From: Paenibacillus lutrae
GTDB lineage: Bacteria > Bacillota > Bacilli > Paenibacillales > NBRC-103111
Direction: 5' to 3'
Length of the DNA stretch: 53,849 bases
Assembly: GCF_009757775.1 (NCBI RefSeq)
Contig: NZ_RHLK01000021.1
Coordinates: 1-53,849 of the forward strand
Part shown: piece after piece, positions 25,937-34,190 of the stretch
Numbering within the stretch: position 1 is the first letter of the stretch
Layout of the letters: the number at the start of each line of letters is the position of its first letter
Position numbers and translations under genes: made by a program
Notes under the pieces: model-generated
Databases searched by the model: none
What the model was told of the DNA's origin: nothing
The model's input: the letters and a program-made list of their open reading frames with translations, nothing else

Positions 25937-26918
25937 TTTTCTCACCCTCCGTCAGACTCAGGAACAGATCTTCCAAGGTCGGATGTTTCATTTCGATAGC
26001 GTAGACACGCATTCCTGCATCGACCAAATCCCGATTGATTCCGGGGATCGCTTCATCGCTTAGCTGCGTAACAATCGTGCCGGCCCGGCCGGCTGCCCCG
26101 CTTTGGCTCATCCGCTCAGGTTCGTCCTCTTCCAGTGTGAGCGTTTCTTTGTGCCCGAGCACCGTTATGTCCTGCCGGGCCCGCATCCATGCCTCCGCCT
26201 GCTCGGCCGGCTCTACCGTCCAAAGCACTTTACTGCCGGACTGGACAAGCAGCTCGTTCACTTCACCGACCGAGATAACCTGCCCCTTGCTGATAATCGC
26301 GACACGATCACAGAGCTGCTGAATCTCGCTCAGCAGATGGCTCGACACGAAGAGGCTGAGCCCGCCTTTAGCCAGCTTGCGGATAAACGCGCGCATTTCC
26401 TTGATCCCCTGGGGATCAAGCCCGTTCGTCGGCTCGTCGAGAATAAGCAGCTTAGGTCTGGCCAGCAGCGCTTGAGCGATGCCCAGACGCTGCCTCATCC
26501 CGAGCGAGTAGGTCTTGACCTTGTCATGGATGCGCGCATCCATCCCGACCAGCTCCACCACCTCACGAATGCGGTCTTCCCCTGCATCCGGGAGCATTCT
26601 CGCAAAGTGCTCCAGGTTCTCCCAGCCCGTCAAATACCCGTACAATTCGGGATTCTCAACAATACATCCCACATAACGCATGGCCTCGTCATGATCCCGC
26701 TGCACATCATACCCGCAGATGGTAATCTCACCCGCTGTCGGCTTGATGAGATCCACGAGCATCCGGATCGTGGTGGTTTTGCCGGAGCCGTTAGGTCCGA
26801 GGAATCCGAAAATTTCACCGCTGTATACGTCAAAAGAGATGCCCTTGATAATTTCTTTGCCACGGATATTTTTCTTCACATTCTTGACAGATAAAATCGT
26901 CTCACGCCCGGTCCCCAA
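25929..26918 (-). CDS. ABC transporter ATP-binding protein
   Basis: This is a 329-aa protein. TTG 26918 is preferred (GGGAGGG seven bases upstream) over TTG 26924, which touches the binding site. Walker A is GPNGSGKTT, the signature YSLGMRQRLGIA, Walker B LLILDEPTNGLD, and the switch His SSHLL. A C-terminal DUF4162-like extension of about 90 residues ends in the LEDLFLSLTEGE block, typical for exporters of the NatA/BcrA type that handle antibiotics, lipids or ions. It works with the following permease; the two genes overlap. Confidence 0.9.
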   Translation of the reverse strand: MGTGRETILSVKNVKKNIRGKEIIKGISFDVYSGEIFGFLGPNGSGKTTTIRMLVDLIKPTAGEITICGYDVQRDHDEAMRYVGCIVENPELYGYLTGWENLEHFARMLPDAGEDRIREVVELVGMDARIHDKVKTYSLGMRQRLGIAQALLARPKLLILDEPTNGLDPQGIKEMRAFIRKLAKGGLSLFVSSHLLSEIQQLCDRVAIISKGQVISVGEVNELLVQSGSKVLWTVEPAEQAEAWMRARQDITVLGHKETLTLEEDEPERMSQSGAAGRAGTIVTQLSDEAIPGINRDLVDAGMRVYAIEMKHPTLEDLFLSLTEGEKIG

Positions 26919-26933
26919 ATCCAATCCCTCCCG

Positions 26934-27746
26934 TTATTTTAAAATTTGCGCCATCCGCTCCGCAATCCGCTCATACCCGTCCTGATTGGGGTGGAAATGG
27001 TCGGTGAACAGATACTTGTTCAGGTTCCGCTCGAACAAATCATAGGTCGGGACAAAAATCATGTTCGGATATTGGTTCGTAAGCGCGAAGGCCGCGTCGT
27101 TATATTTCTGCACGATGAGCGAACCTGCTTTTTTCTCGTCAAGATCAAGAAAAGGATGATAAAGACCTATGTACATCACCGTAGCGTCCGGGTTAGCCTG
27201 GTGAATATCGGCAAGAATCTTTTTGAGATTCGCGAGAGCTGGTTCCACACGCTCGGCCGCGGCATCCGGGTTAAACTCCTGGGTAGCGTTGTCAAAGATT
27301 CCCGTTCCGCCTTGAAAAATATCGTTGCCCCCGATGGTCAGCAAAATAAGATCCGCCTCTTTCAGCGCATCCGTCGTCTTCTTCTGATCCCACTCCTTGA
27401 GCAAAGCCGTCGTCGTCGCACCGGGGATGGCCAGATTGTTCAGCACATATACGGGTTTATTGAGCTGCGTCTGTAGCTTCTCGCGGAATCGTCCCACGTA
27501 GCCTTTGCCGGTACCGTCGCCGGTTCCCGCCGTAAGCGAGTCCCCAAGCGTTACCAGCTGTACTTTCTCCTTCGTCTCGATACTCCCGCTTGGTGCAGCA
27601 GTTTCCTGCGGAGCTGTGACGATCGGATTCTGAACGGCTGAAGGAAACAGCACATCTTTGACTGCATATCCGAAACCGCCGGCAAAGACCAGGGTCGAGA
27701 TCAGACCGGTCGTACCGACTGTCCACCATATCGTTCGCGATTTCAT
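26934..27746 (-). CDS. Secreted SGNH/GDSL-type esterase or lipase
   Basis: This is a 270-aa protein. ATG 27746 begins MKSRTIWWTVGTTGLISTL, a signal anchor; the longer frame to 27854 crosses the promoter. SGNH blocks are complete: VTLGDSLTAG (Ser), the Gly of block II, LLTIGGNDIF (Asn, block III), and TDHFHPNQ (Asp and His, block V). The cut or anchor near residue 25 places it outside the membrane. It hydrolyses ester bonds in lipids or in acetylated polysaccharides; substrate unknown. The upstream promoter carries a LexA-like box, so DNA damage may induce it. Confidence 0.85.
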   Translation of the reverse strand: MKSRTIWWTVGTTGLISTLVFAGGFGYAVKDVLFPSAVQNPIVTAPQETAAPSGSIETKEKVQLVTLGDSLTAGTGDGTGKGYVGRFREKLQTQLNKPVYVLNNLAIPGATTTALLKEWDQKKTTDALKEADLILLTIGGNDIFQGGTGIFDNATQEFNPDAAAERVEPALANLKKILADIHQANPDATVMYIGLYHPFLDLDEKKAGSLIVQKYNDAAFALTNQYPNMIFVPTYDLFERNLNKYLFTDHFHPNQDGYERIAERMAQILK

Positions 27747-27842
27747 CCGCTGAGCGGCCCCCTTGTTTACACTGGATTTACTTACTTTCAAGAGTATCTT
27801 TTCACAAAGCGTTTTGCAAATCGGCAGGAAAGGATTACATTC

Positions 27843-27871
27843 ATTATAGAACAAACGTTCGTTTAATAAAA
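27843..27871 (-). promoter_or_regulatory. Promoter of the GDSL gene with LexA/DinR-like box
   Basis: On the minus strand a perfect TATAAT (27848-27843) is immediately preceded by a GAAC-N4-GTTC box (27849-27860), read on the plus strand as GAACAAACGTTCG (to 27861). This fits the Bacillus DinR/LexA pattern CGAACRNRYGTTYG except for the first base. The -35 (TTTTAT, 27871-27866) is weak. The box fills the promoter spacer, the position from which a repressor blocks RNA polymerase. Confidence 0.5.
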
Positions 27872-27974
27872 GTTTTTTAACCGTAACGTGTTAATACGCT
27901 GCTTATGTAGATGGAATTTCCGATATATGGTAGTTTAAATACATCTAATCAACTACTTAGAAATGAGGGTTTTG

Positions 27975-28661
27975 ATGAAACACAGAACAAGTACCTCCAT
28001 CCTTCTCGTTATTACCTGTCTTGCTCCTCTATTCATTTCTTCCTGCACCTCTTCTTCTCCTTCTACTTCTCCTTCTCCGTCAAGTGTTCCTTCCCCCTCT
28101 TCCGCAAGCGGACAGCCGGCCGTCCTTAAATCCGGAGGGCTGACAGCAACTCCTATTGATATTTTTCAAGGGCCCGGCCAGAAATTCAGGCCTTTTCTCG
28201 GTTCTACTGCCGGAGGTGTCTCGCTGGCCTATAAAGGGAAAATATCCACGATAACAATAGTGGCTGAAAGTTGGGAGAACGGTAAACCGGCCGAAGTCAA
28301 GAATGCCAGTTTTGGAGTCATGCTGAATACAAATCCGGACAATGAAGGATTATTTCAATGTGATTTCACCGCCTCCGTGAAAGAAATCCGTGAAAATGAC
28401 TCCTTGCAGTTTGAAATCACAACAAGCCTGTTGAGCGGAAGCTCCCAATCGTCTAATACAGTATGGATACCCGCCGGCACAATGTTTAATTTAACTTCTC
28501 CGCTCCATCTCACCGAGCCTATCCTGATTACAAAAGAAACTCCTGAAGCGGTCTGGGGATTCCAGGCCACAACCAAGGAGCAAATAGAAGATTCTTATAA
28601 TATGGCCAAAAGCGCTGCGGAAGCCGAGTACGCTATCCTCTTCAAGATCAAAATAGATTAG
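27975..28661 (+). CDS. Lipoprotein of unknown function
   Basis: This is a 228-aa protein; ATG 27975 follows GAGGG by five bases. The lipoprotein signal ends in LFISSC with the lipidated Cys24, followed by a Ser/Pro/Thr-rich tether of about 25 residues (SPSTSPSPSSVPSPSSAS). The folded part, about 55-228, is beta-rich with blocks LAYKGKISTITIVAESW and WGFQATTKEQIEDSY. No known family is recognised. It is divergent from the GDSL gene, sharing the 228-bp intergenic space that holds the LexA-like box. Confidence 0.7.
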   Translation: MKHRTSTSILLVITCLAPLFISSCTSSSPSTSPSPSSVPSPSSASGQPAVLKSGGLTATPIDIFQGPGQKFRPFLGSTAGGVSLAYKGKISTITIVAESWENGKPAEVKNASFGVMLNTNPDNEGLFQCDFTASVKEIRENDSLQFEITTSLLSGSSQSSNTVWIPAGTMFNLTSPLHLTEPILITKETPEAVWGFQATTKEQIEDSYNMAKSAAEAEYAILFKIKID

Positions 28662-28700
28662 GAATCCGGGCCGAATCTGGGCACCAAGGCCTTTCCAAGC

Positions 28701-28733
28701 AAAAAACACGTCCTCAGGGGACGTGTTTTCTTT
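28701..28733. terminator. Bidirectional intrinsic terminator
   Basis: AAAACACGTCC pairs with GGGACGTGTTTT (loop of 4) with A and T tracts. It is placed between the convergent lipoprotein and acyltransferase genes. Confidence 0.85.
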
Positions 28734-28740
28734 GCTGCAT

Positions 28741-29880
28741 TCAGCCTCCGGCTGTTACCCGGCCTCCTGCAGCAGATTTTGGCTTGGATCGTTTGATGCT
28801 CTGGGCTGCTTTCCGGTATATAAAGGCGGCAATCAGAGAACCGATCAGCGCCGTCAGGAAGCTGGCCAGAACATAGATGTTATAGCTCAGAATATTTCCC
28901 GGAGCGCTAATTTTGTGTTTAAACGCAGACAGGATAACCGGATGAACCAGGTAAATCCCGAAGGAGTAGGCACCCAGAGGGAGCAGCCAGCCCGCAATAC
29001 GAGGCAGACGCTTAAGCAGGACGTTGCCTGCGCCCAGCAGCACTACAGCGGTTGAGATGGCATAGACGAGCATCGTTACGACATACCAGGTATTCTCGAA
29101 CATCTGTCCTTGATACCGGTTCAGCAGGAACATCGCTATATTAGCACCCCCGGTGAGGAGCATAAGGGCAGATGCAGCTGCTGTGAACGATTTTATTTTA
29201 CTGCGGAAAGTATCGTAATATAGGCCCAGAAAACCACCGGCCAAGAAGTACGCGAAGTAAGTCGGTGCCAGCGAAGCCGTATGCTCGACTTCCGCGAACC
29301 AGTGGTGATAGGAATAAAACCCTAACTGAATCACCAGACCCAGCGGCAGCATCGACACGCGGAACCATTTGTAACGGACAAGAGTCATGAGCAGCGGGAA
29401 CAGTAAGTAGAACTGGAAAATAATAATCATAAAATACAAGTGATACCCGGTGTCCGCCCATTTTATCTTCTCCAGAAAATCGCCTGCGCTCAGGTTCATA
29501 GGCACACCAGCGAGCCAAGGATTATAAATATAATAAATAAATGACCAGATCAAATAAGGGATAACGACACTCCATAAACGTTTGTAGTAAAATTGTACAG
29601 CTGTTTTGAAAGTCCAGTTCCCCGAATACCGGTAGAAAAGAACGAGTCCGCTGATCAGAATAAACATGGGAACCGCAAATTGGCTCAACCGGTTAAGCGT
29701 AAACATGATGATTTGAGATAGGCTTCCTTCATCCGGAACGACCGTTCCCTGCCACGAATACATGGCAGCTTCAGGCGTTGAATGAATCAGCACGACGGCT
29801 ATGATTGCGACAGCGCGGACTATATCGATCTCATTGATTTTTATTTTTCTTCCAAGAGCCTTTGGTGTCTGCTGTTTCAA
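28741..29880 (-). CDS. Acyltransferase 3 family membrane protein
   Basis: This is a 379-aa protein with a TTG start at 29880 and AGGAGG six bases upstream. About ten TM helices are visible. The family-defining block RAVAIIAVVLIHS (with the active-site His) is near residues 22-34, with the QFAVPMFILISGLVLFY block following. OafA/YrhL-type acyltransferase 3 proteins move acyl groups, usually acetyl, onto surface polysaccharides, teichoic acids or lipids. The substrate is not fixed. The gene is a single-gene unit with a short basic tail (RSKPKSAAGGRVTAGG). Confidence 0.88.
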   Translation of the reverse strand: MKQQTPKALGRKIKINEIDIVRAVAIIAVVLIHSTPEAAMYSWQGTVVPDEGSLSQIIMFTLNRLSQFAVPMFILISGLVLFYRYSGNWTFKTAVQFYYKRLWSVVIPYLIWSFIYYIYNPWLAGVPMNLSAGDFLEKIKWADTGYHLYFMIIIFQFYLLFPLLMTLVRYKWFRVSMLPLGLVIQLGFYSYHHWFAEVEHTASLAPTYFAYFLAGGFLGLYYDTFRSKIKSFTAAASALMLLTGGANIAMFLLNRYQGQMFENTWYVVTMLVYAISTAVVLLGAGNVLLKRLPRIAGWLLPLGAYSFGIYLVHPVILSAFKHKISAPGNILSYNIYVLASFLTALIGSLIAAFIYRKAAQSIKRSKPKSAAGGRVTAGG

Positions 29881-29993
29881 AAAAATCCTCCTCGCGCTGT
29901 GTCTTTCAATTAATCACCCTAACATGACTGAACCTGTCTGTCCAGAGTGGATTTCGCCATTTTTTTCATCATTTCCCAGCCTGTGAGCACGCA

Positions 29994-30021
29994 GCAAAAA
30001 GGAACTCCCGCAGGAGTTCCC
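29994..30021 (-). terminator. Intrinsic terminator after the ABC exporter operon
   Basis: On the minus strand GGAACTCC, loop TGCG, GGAGTTCC, followed by TTTTTGCTG. It lies 21 bases after the stop at 30042. Confidence 0.8.
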
Positions 30022-30041
30022 ATTCACTCAAGGTTCAGCAG

Positions 30042-31898
30042 CTAGCCGACATCTTGCAAAAACTTATACTGGGCCTGAATAAGCCCGTAATAGATCCCCT
30101 GCTGGCGCATCAGATCGTCATGATCTCCAGACTCCATAATACGCCCGTGATCGAGAACGATAATTTTATCCGCTCCGCGAATTGTCGATAAACGGTGGGC
30201 GACCATGAACGAAGTTCTGCCCTTCAGAAGTGTCTTAAGCGCTTCTTGAATACGCAGCTCCGTCTCCGTGTCTATACTCGCTGTAGCTTCATCCAGGATC
30301 AGAATTCTCGGATCGGCAAGCAGAGCCCGCGCGAAAGAAATGAGCTGACGCTGCCCCATAGACAGGGCATTGCCCCGTTCCTGAACTTCCGTGTCGTACC
30401 CGAAAGGCAGATTTATAATGAAATCATGGGCATGTACGGCTTTTGCGGCCTGCTCCACTTCCTCGTCTGTCGCCTCCAGTTTACCGAACCGGATATTATC
30501 GCGGATGGTTCCCGAGAAAATAAAAGTATCCTGCATAACAATACCGATTTGCGAGCGCAAGCTGTGCAGCTTTACATCCCGGATGTCTATACCGTCAATC
30601 CGCACTCGTCCTTCTGTCGGATCATAAAAACGGCACAGCAAATTAATAATCGTACTCTTGCCGGAGCCCGTATGCCCTACGAGCGCTATGCTCTGACCGG
30701 GCCCTGCATCCAGATTAATCCGGTGAAGCGCCCTGCGGCCAGGCTCATATTCGAAGATGATATCCTCAAAGTGCACTTCGCCCTTAATCGGGGGCATATC
30801 TGCCGCATCTTCTTTCTCCCGGACTGTAGGCTGCTCATCCATGAATTCAAAAATCCGTTCGGCAGATGCCATCGCAACGAGCAGCTGCGAATACATTTGC
30901 ACGAGCCGGTTGATCGGTTCCCAGAAGTTGCCGATGTAACTGGCAAAAGCGAACAGTAATCCGATCGTAATTTCACCGCTTTGAAAGAGCGAAGCCCCAT
31001 ACCAGAACAAGATGAAATAGCCGATCGCGCCCGTAATCTCAATGATCGGACCAAAGCTCTGGTTCAGCCTGGAAGCCCGGTTCCAAGCCTGCTTGTTGTC
31101 CCCGTTCATCTGCTCGAAGAACTCGATATTCTCCTTCTCCTGCGTGTACGCTTGTGTGACCCGGATGCCCTGAATACATTCATTCAGATGGGCATTCAGG
31201 CGGGACTGCTTAATGTTCACCGTCTGCCAGGAACGGCGGACTCTTTTACGCAGCTGGGACGACACAACGAACATGAGCGGCACGGTAATAATAATAGCTG
31301 TGCCCAGCTTGAAGTTAATCGTCAGTAAGATGATGATAATTCCTATCAGCTGCACGCAGTCGATCATCATATTAACGACACCGTTTGTAAACAAATCTTG
31401 CAGAGAATTCACATAGTTGGTGACACGCACCAGTACGGAACCGGCCGGCCTTTTATCAAAAAATTCAAACGACAACCGCTGGATATGACGGAACAAATCG
31501 TGACGCAGGTCGAAGATAACACGCTGTCCGATCATGCTCGTATACCGGATCCGGTGTTTATTCGCCAGCCACTGAATCATATATACGCCCAGCATAATAG
31601 CGACCATGGTAAAAAGAAACTGCGCGTCCCCGCCGATAACGAGTGCCTCGTCAATGGTCGTACTGATAATTAACGGAATCGTAAGTTTGGTAATCGCCCC
31701 TACAATCATCATCACGACGACAACCGGAATAAACTGCTTGCTGTAAGGCTTCACATATACGGCAAGGCGCTTGAATTGTCCCCAGTCGAACGATTTCTCC
31801 AGCATCTCGTCGTCCTGGTAGACAAACCGTGGCTGCGCATCCGCCTGCTTCCCGTTCCCCTGCGTACCCGTCCTCTGTTCCCGCTCGCTCTGGTTCAT
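30042..31898 (-). CDS. ABC exporter half (TMD-NBD), subunit with non-canonical signature
   Basis: This is a 618-aa protein: six TMs at residues about 50-345, then an NBD. The ATG overlaps the upstream stop (ATGA at 31898-31895), so the two halves are co-translated. Walker A GHTGSGKST and Walker B ILILDEATAS are normal, with the catalytic Glu present, but the signature is LSMGQRQ instead of LSGGQ. Together with the partner's Asp in place of catalytic Glu, this gives one normal and one degenerate ATP site, as in YheI/YheH (BmrCD)-like and YfiB/YfiC-like heterodimeric exporters. The likely function is export of drugs, lipids or peptides; substrate not known. Confidence 0.9.
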   Translation of the reverse strand: MNQSEREQRTGTQGNGKQADAQPRFVYQDDEMLEKSFDWGQFKRLAVYVKPYSKQFIPVVVVMMIVGAITKLTIPLIISTTIDEALVIGGDAQFLFTMVAIMLGVYMIQWLANKHRIRYTSMIGQRVIFDLRHDLFRHIQRLSFEFFDKRPAGSVLVRVTNYVNSLQDLFTNGVVNMMIDCVQLIGIIIILLTINFKLGTAIIITVPLMFVVSSQLRKRVRRSWQTVNIKQSRLNAHLNECIQGIRVTQAYTQEKENIEFFEQMNGDNKQAWNRASRLNQSFGPIIEITGAIGYFILFWYGASLFQSGEITIGLLFAFASYIGNFWEPINRLVQMYSQLLVAMASAERIFEFMDEQPTVREKEDAADMPPIKGEVHFEDIIFEYEPGRRALHRINLDAGPGQSIALVGHTGSGKSTIINLLCRFYDPTEGRVRIDGIDIRDVKLHSLRSQIGIVMQDTFIFSGTIRDNIRFGKLEATDEEVEQAAKAVHAHDFIINLPFGYDTEVQERGNALSMGQRQLISFARALLADPRILILDEATASIDTETELRIQEALKTLLKGRTSFMVAHRLSTIRGADKIIVLDHGRIMESGDHDDLMRQQGIYYGLIQAQYKFLQDVG

Positions 31899-33673
31899 TG
31901 GACTGCCCTTCTTTCCTGTGAACTTGAAGACTCAGCAACATCCGGATGATCCGCATATTGAATCCGGTACGTGTCCAGATAAGGACCTTCCTGCCGGATG
32001 AGTTCATCGTGAGTGCCTCTTTGCACAACATGTCCCTTGTCCAGGACAATAATTTCGTCCGCATGCTTCAGGGAGGAGATGCGGTGTGCGATGATGAAGG
32101 TCGTTCTTCCCTTCATTACTTCTTTAAAACCCGCCTGGATCTCCTGTTCGGTTTCCATATCTACCGCGCTTGTCGCATCATCGAGAATAAGAATTTTGGG
32201 ATCCTTAATCAGAGCGCGGGCGATTGCAATACGCTGCTTCTGTCCGCCTGAGAGCCCCATGCCTCTTTCCCCTACCACCGTATCGTATCCGAGCGGCATT
32301 TCCATAATAAAATCATGGGCTTTGACGAGTTTGGCCACTCTTATGATCTCTTCCATCGTAACGTCCTTACGCCCGTATGAAATATTACCGCGGATCGTAG
32401 AGGAGAAGAGGAATGTCTCTTGAAATACCGTAGCAATTTGATTGCGCAGACTTTGCAGATGAATATCTCTAATATCCGTACCATCCAGCGTTACACTGCC
32501 GTCCTTTACATTGTAAGCGCGCATCAGCAAGCTGATAATCGTGGATTTACCGGACCCGGTACCTCCAAGAAAGCCGATGACTTTACCGGGCCGAGCATCC
32601 AATGTTAAGTCGTGCAGGGCGGGCTGGGCATCCGGGTAGGCGAAGGTAACCTGATTAAACCGGACCCGGCCTTGCACTACATCGGGGCTTAATACGACCG
32701 GATGTTCGACATCTTTTACATGAATATATTGATGCAGAATCTCCAGAATCTTCTCACCCGACGCTTTGGACTGCGTATAGTTGTTAATGTGAAAACCGAT
32801 CCCCCACATCGGACCGATGATATACCAGACGAGGCTGAAGAAAGCTACAAGCTCGCCGACCGTCAGCGTCCCCTTGATTACCATATAACCGCCGGCACCG
32901 AGCAGGATGACAGCGCTCAAATTCGCAATCAGCTCCATTACGGGAAAATATTTGGACCAGATTTGAGAAGTAGCCACATTGTTCATGCGGTAATCTTCGT
33001 TGCGGATGGTAAACTTCTCTACCTCATAGGGCTCCCGGGCAAATGATTTAACCGTCCTCACCCCGGTGATGTTCTCCTGTACCGCCGTTGTCATACTGCT
33101 CATGGAGGCCCGTACCGAGCGAAATGCCGGATGAATTTTGCCTTCAAAACGGATTGCCGCAAAAGCCAGAAACGGCATCGTAATCATCGTGAGCAGAGAT
33201 AGTTTCCAGTTGATCGAGAACATCATAATCGTACCAAATCCGATCATCAGGAAGACGTTCAGAATTTGGGCGAAACCAAAGCCGATGAAGATGCGGATCG
33301 CTTCCAGATCGGCGGTTAAGCGTGACATCAGATCTCCCGTTCTCGCCTGGTCGTAATACTGGAAAGACAAATACTGCAGCTTCTCATACATCGCTTCCCG
33401 CATGTTGTAAGCGACCTTGTTGCCGAGCCTGCCCCCGCTGAAGCCATGCAGAAACTGGAACACGGCTTTAACCGAAATAACCGCTACAACAAGCAGCGCC
33501 AGCATCGGAACTTGATCGAATTTTTTCAGTGCAATGATGTCGTCGATCAAGTAGCGGAGCAGGTTCGGATACACCAGTCCAAGTGCCGTCGTACAAATCA
33601 AACAAAAGATGGAAGCAAACAGCAGCTTCCGCTCGGGCCAGTAAAACCTCTTGAGCCCCTTAAAGACCTCCAT
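31895..33673 (-). CDS. ABC exporter half (TMD-NBD), subunit lacking the catalytic glutamate
   Basis: This is a 592-aa protein; AGGGAGGA stands six bases before ATG 33673. Six TMs (about 15-310) are followed by an NBD with Walker A GGTGSGKST, signature LSGGQKQR and Walker B ILILDDATSAVD, in which Asp replaces the catalytic Glu. It forms with the next gene product a heterodimer whose degenerate site would use this Walker B and the partner's LSMGQ. Both genes form a two-gene operon ended by the hairpin at 29994-30021. A cre-like site lies about 195 bases upstream of the start. Confidence 0.9.
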   Translation of the reverse strand: MEVFKGLKRFYWPERKLLFASIFCLICTTALGLVYPNLLRYLIDDIIALKKFDQVPMLALLVVAVISVKAVFQFLHGFSGGRLGNKVAYNMREAMYEKLQYLSFQYYDQARTGDLMSRLTADLEAIRIFIGFGFAQILNVFLMIGFGTIMMFSINWKLSLLTMITMPFLAFAAIRFEGKIHPAFRSVRASMSSMTTAVQENITGVRTVKSFAREPYEVEKFTIRNEDYRMNNVATSQIWSKYFPVMELIANLSAVILLGAGGYMVIKGTLTVGELVAFFSLVWYIIGPMWGIGFHINNYTQSKASGEKILEILHQYIHVKDVEHPVVLSPDVVQGRVRFNQVTFAYPDAQPALHDLTLDARPGKVIGFLGGTGSGKSTIISLLMRAYNVKDGSVTLDGTDIRDIHLQSLRNQIATVFQETFLFSSTIRGNISYGRKDVTMEEIIRVAKLVKAHDFIMEMPLGYDTVVGERGMGLSGGQKQRIAIARALIKDPKILILDDATSAVDMETEQEIQAGFKEVMKGRTTFIIAHRISSLKHADEIIVLDKGHVVQRGTHDELIRQEGPYLDTYRIQYADHPDVAESSSSQERRAVQ

Positions 33674-34106
33674 AATATCCTCCCTGGTTTTTGGCTAAGT
33701 TCACCGATTTTGTAACAGCTTTACCCAGCAAACCTTTATGAATCTTAACACCATACCTATAGGTCGGCAACGAGTGGAAACGGGCTTAATTCCCCTCCAG
33801 GATGCGTACCTCAACGAAATGGGGAAGTAACAGTTCCCATGCTTCTAAATCATAGGTTTAAGATCGTATGTAAGCGCTACCATAACAAACCTAACTAATG
33901 GCTGTTTTTTCTTTAATGCGTCCTTAAATACGTGTCAGAATCCGATACCCGGAAAGCCTTGATACGCTTTGGAAAAACGCATTTTGCCCCCAACGGGATT
34001 ATGCCATAACTGTATTCGCTGCTTCTTCTATTTTGTGTCACTCCGCCCGTGTATTTGATGATTTGCCGCAAATATTTCCGGGTATTCGTCTACCCGTTCT
34101 ATCCCA
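33674..34106. other. Gene-free intergenic stretch of 430 bases
   Basis: No frame with a binding site is present on either strand. The stretch holds a cre-like site (33869-33882) and must contain the promoter of the ABC exporter operon, but no convincing -35/-10 pair was found. It ends at the dynamin-gene terminator. Confidence 0.6.
33869..33882. promoter_or_regulatory. Candidate CcpA (cre) site
   Basis: TGTAAGCGCTACCA agrees with the Bacillus cre consensus TGWNANCGNTNWCA at 13 of 14 positions and is largely palindromic. It lies in a long non-coding stretch, about 195 bases upstream of the ABC exporter operon, which is the only gene it could serve. Confidence 0.45.
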
Positions 34107-34145
34107 TCAAAAAAATGCCACCCGGATTTTCCGGATGGCATTTCA
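34107..34145 (-). terminator. Intrinsic terminator of the dynamin gene
   Basis: On the minus strand AAATGCCATCCGGA pairs with TCCGGGTGGCATTT (one mismatch) and is followed by TTTTGATGG. It lies 46 bases after the stop at 34191. Confidence 0.8.
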
Positions 34146-34190
34146 TTGTGTCATGTGGGTTGGCGGTCGACCGCCAAATGGCAACAGACC

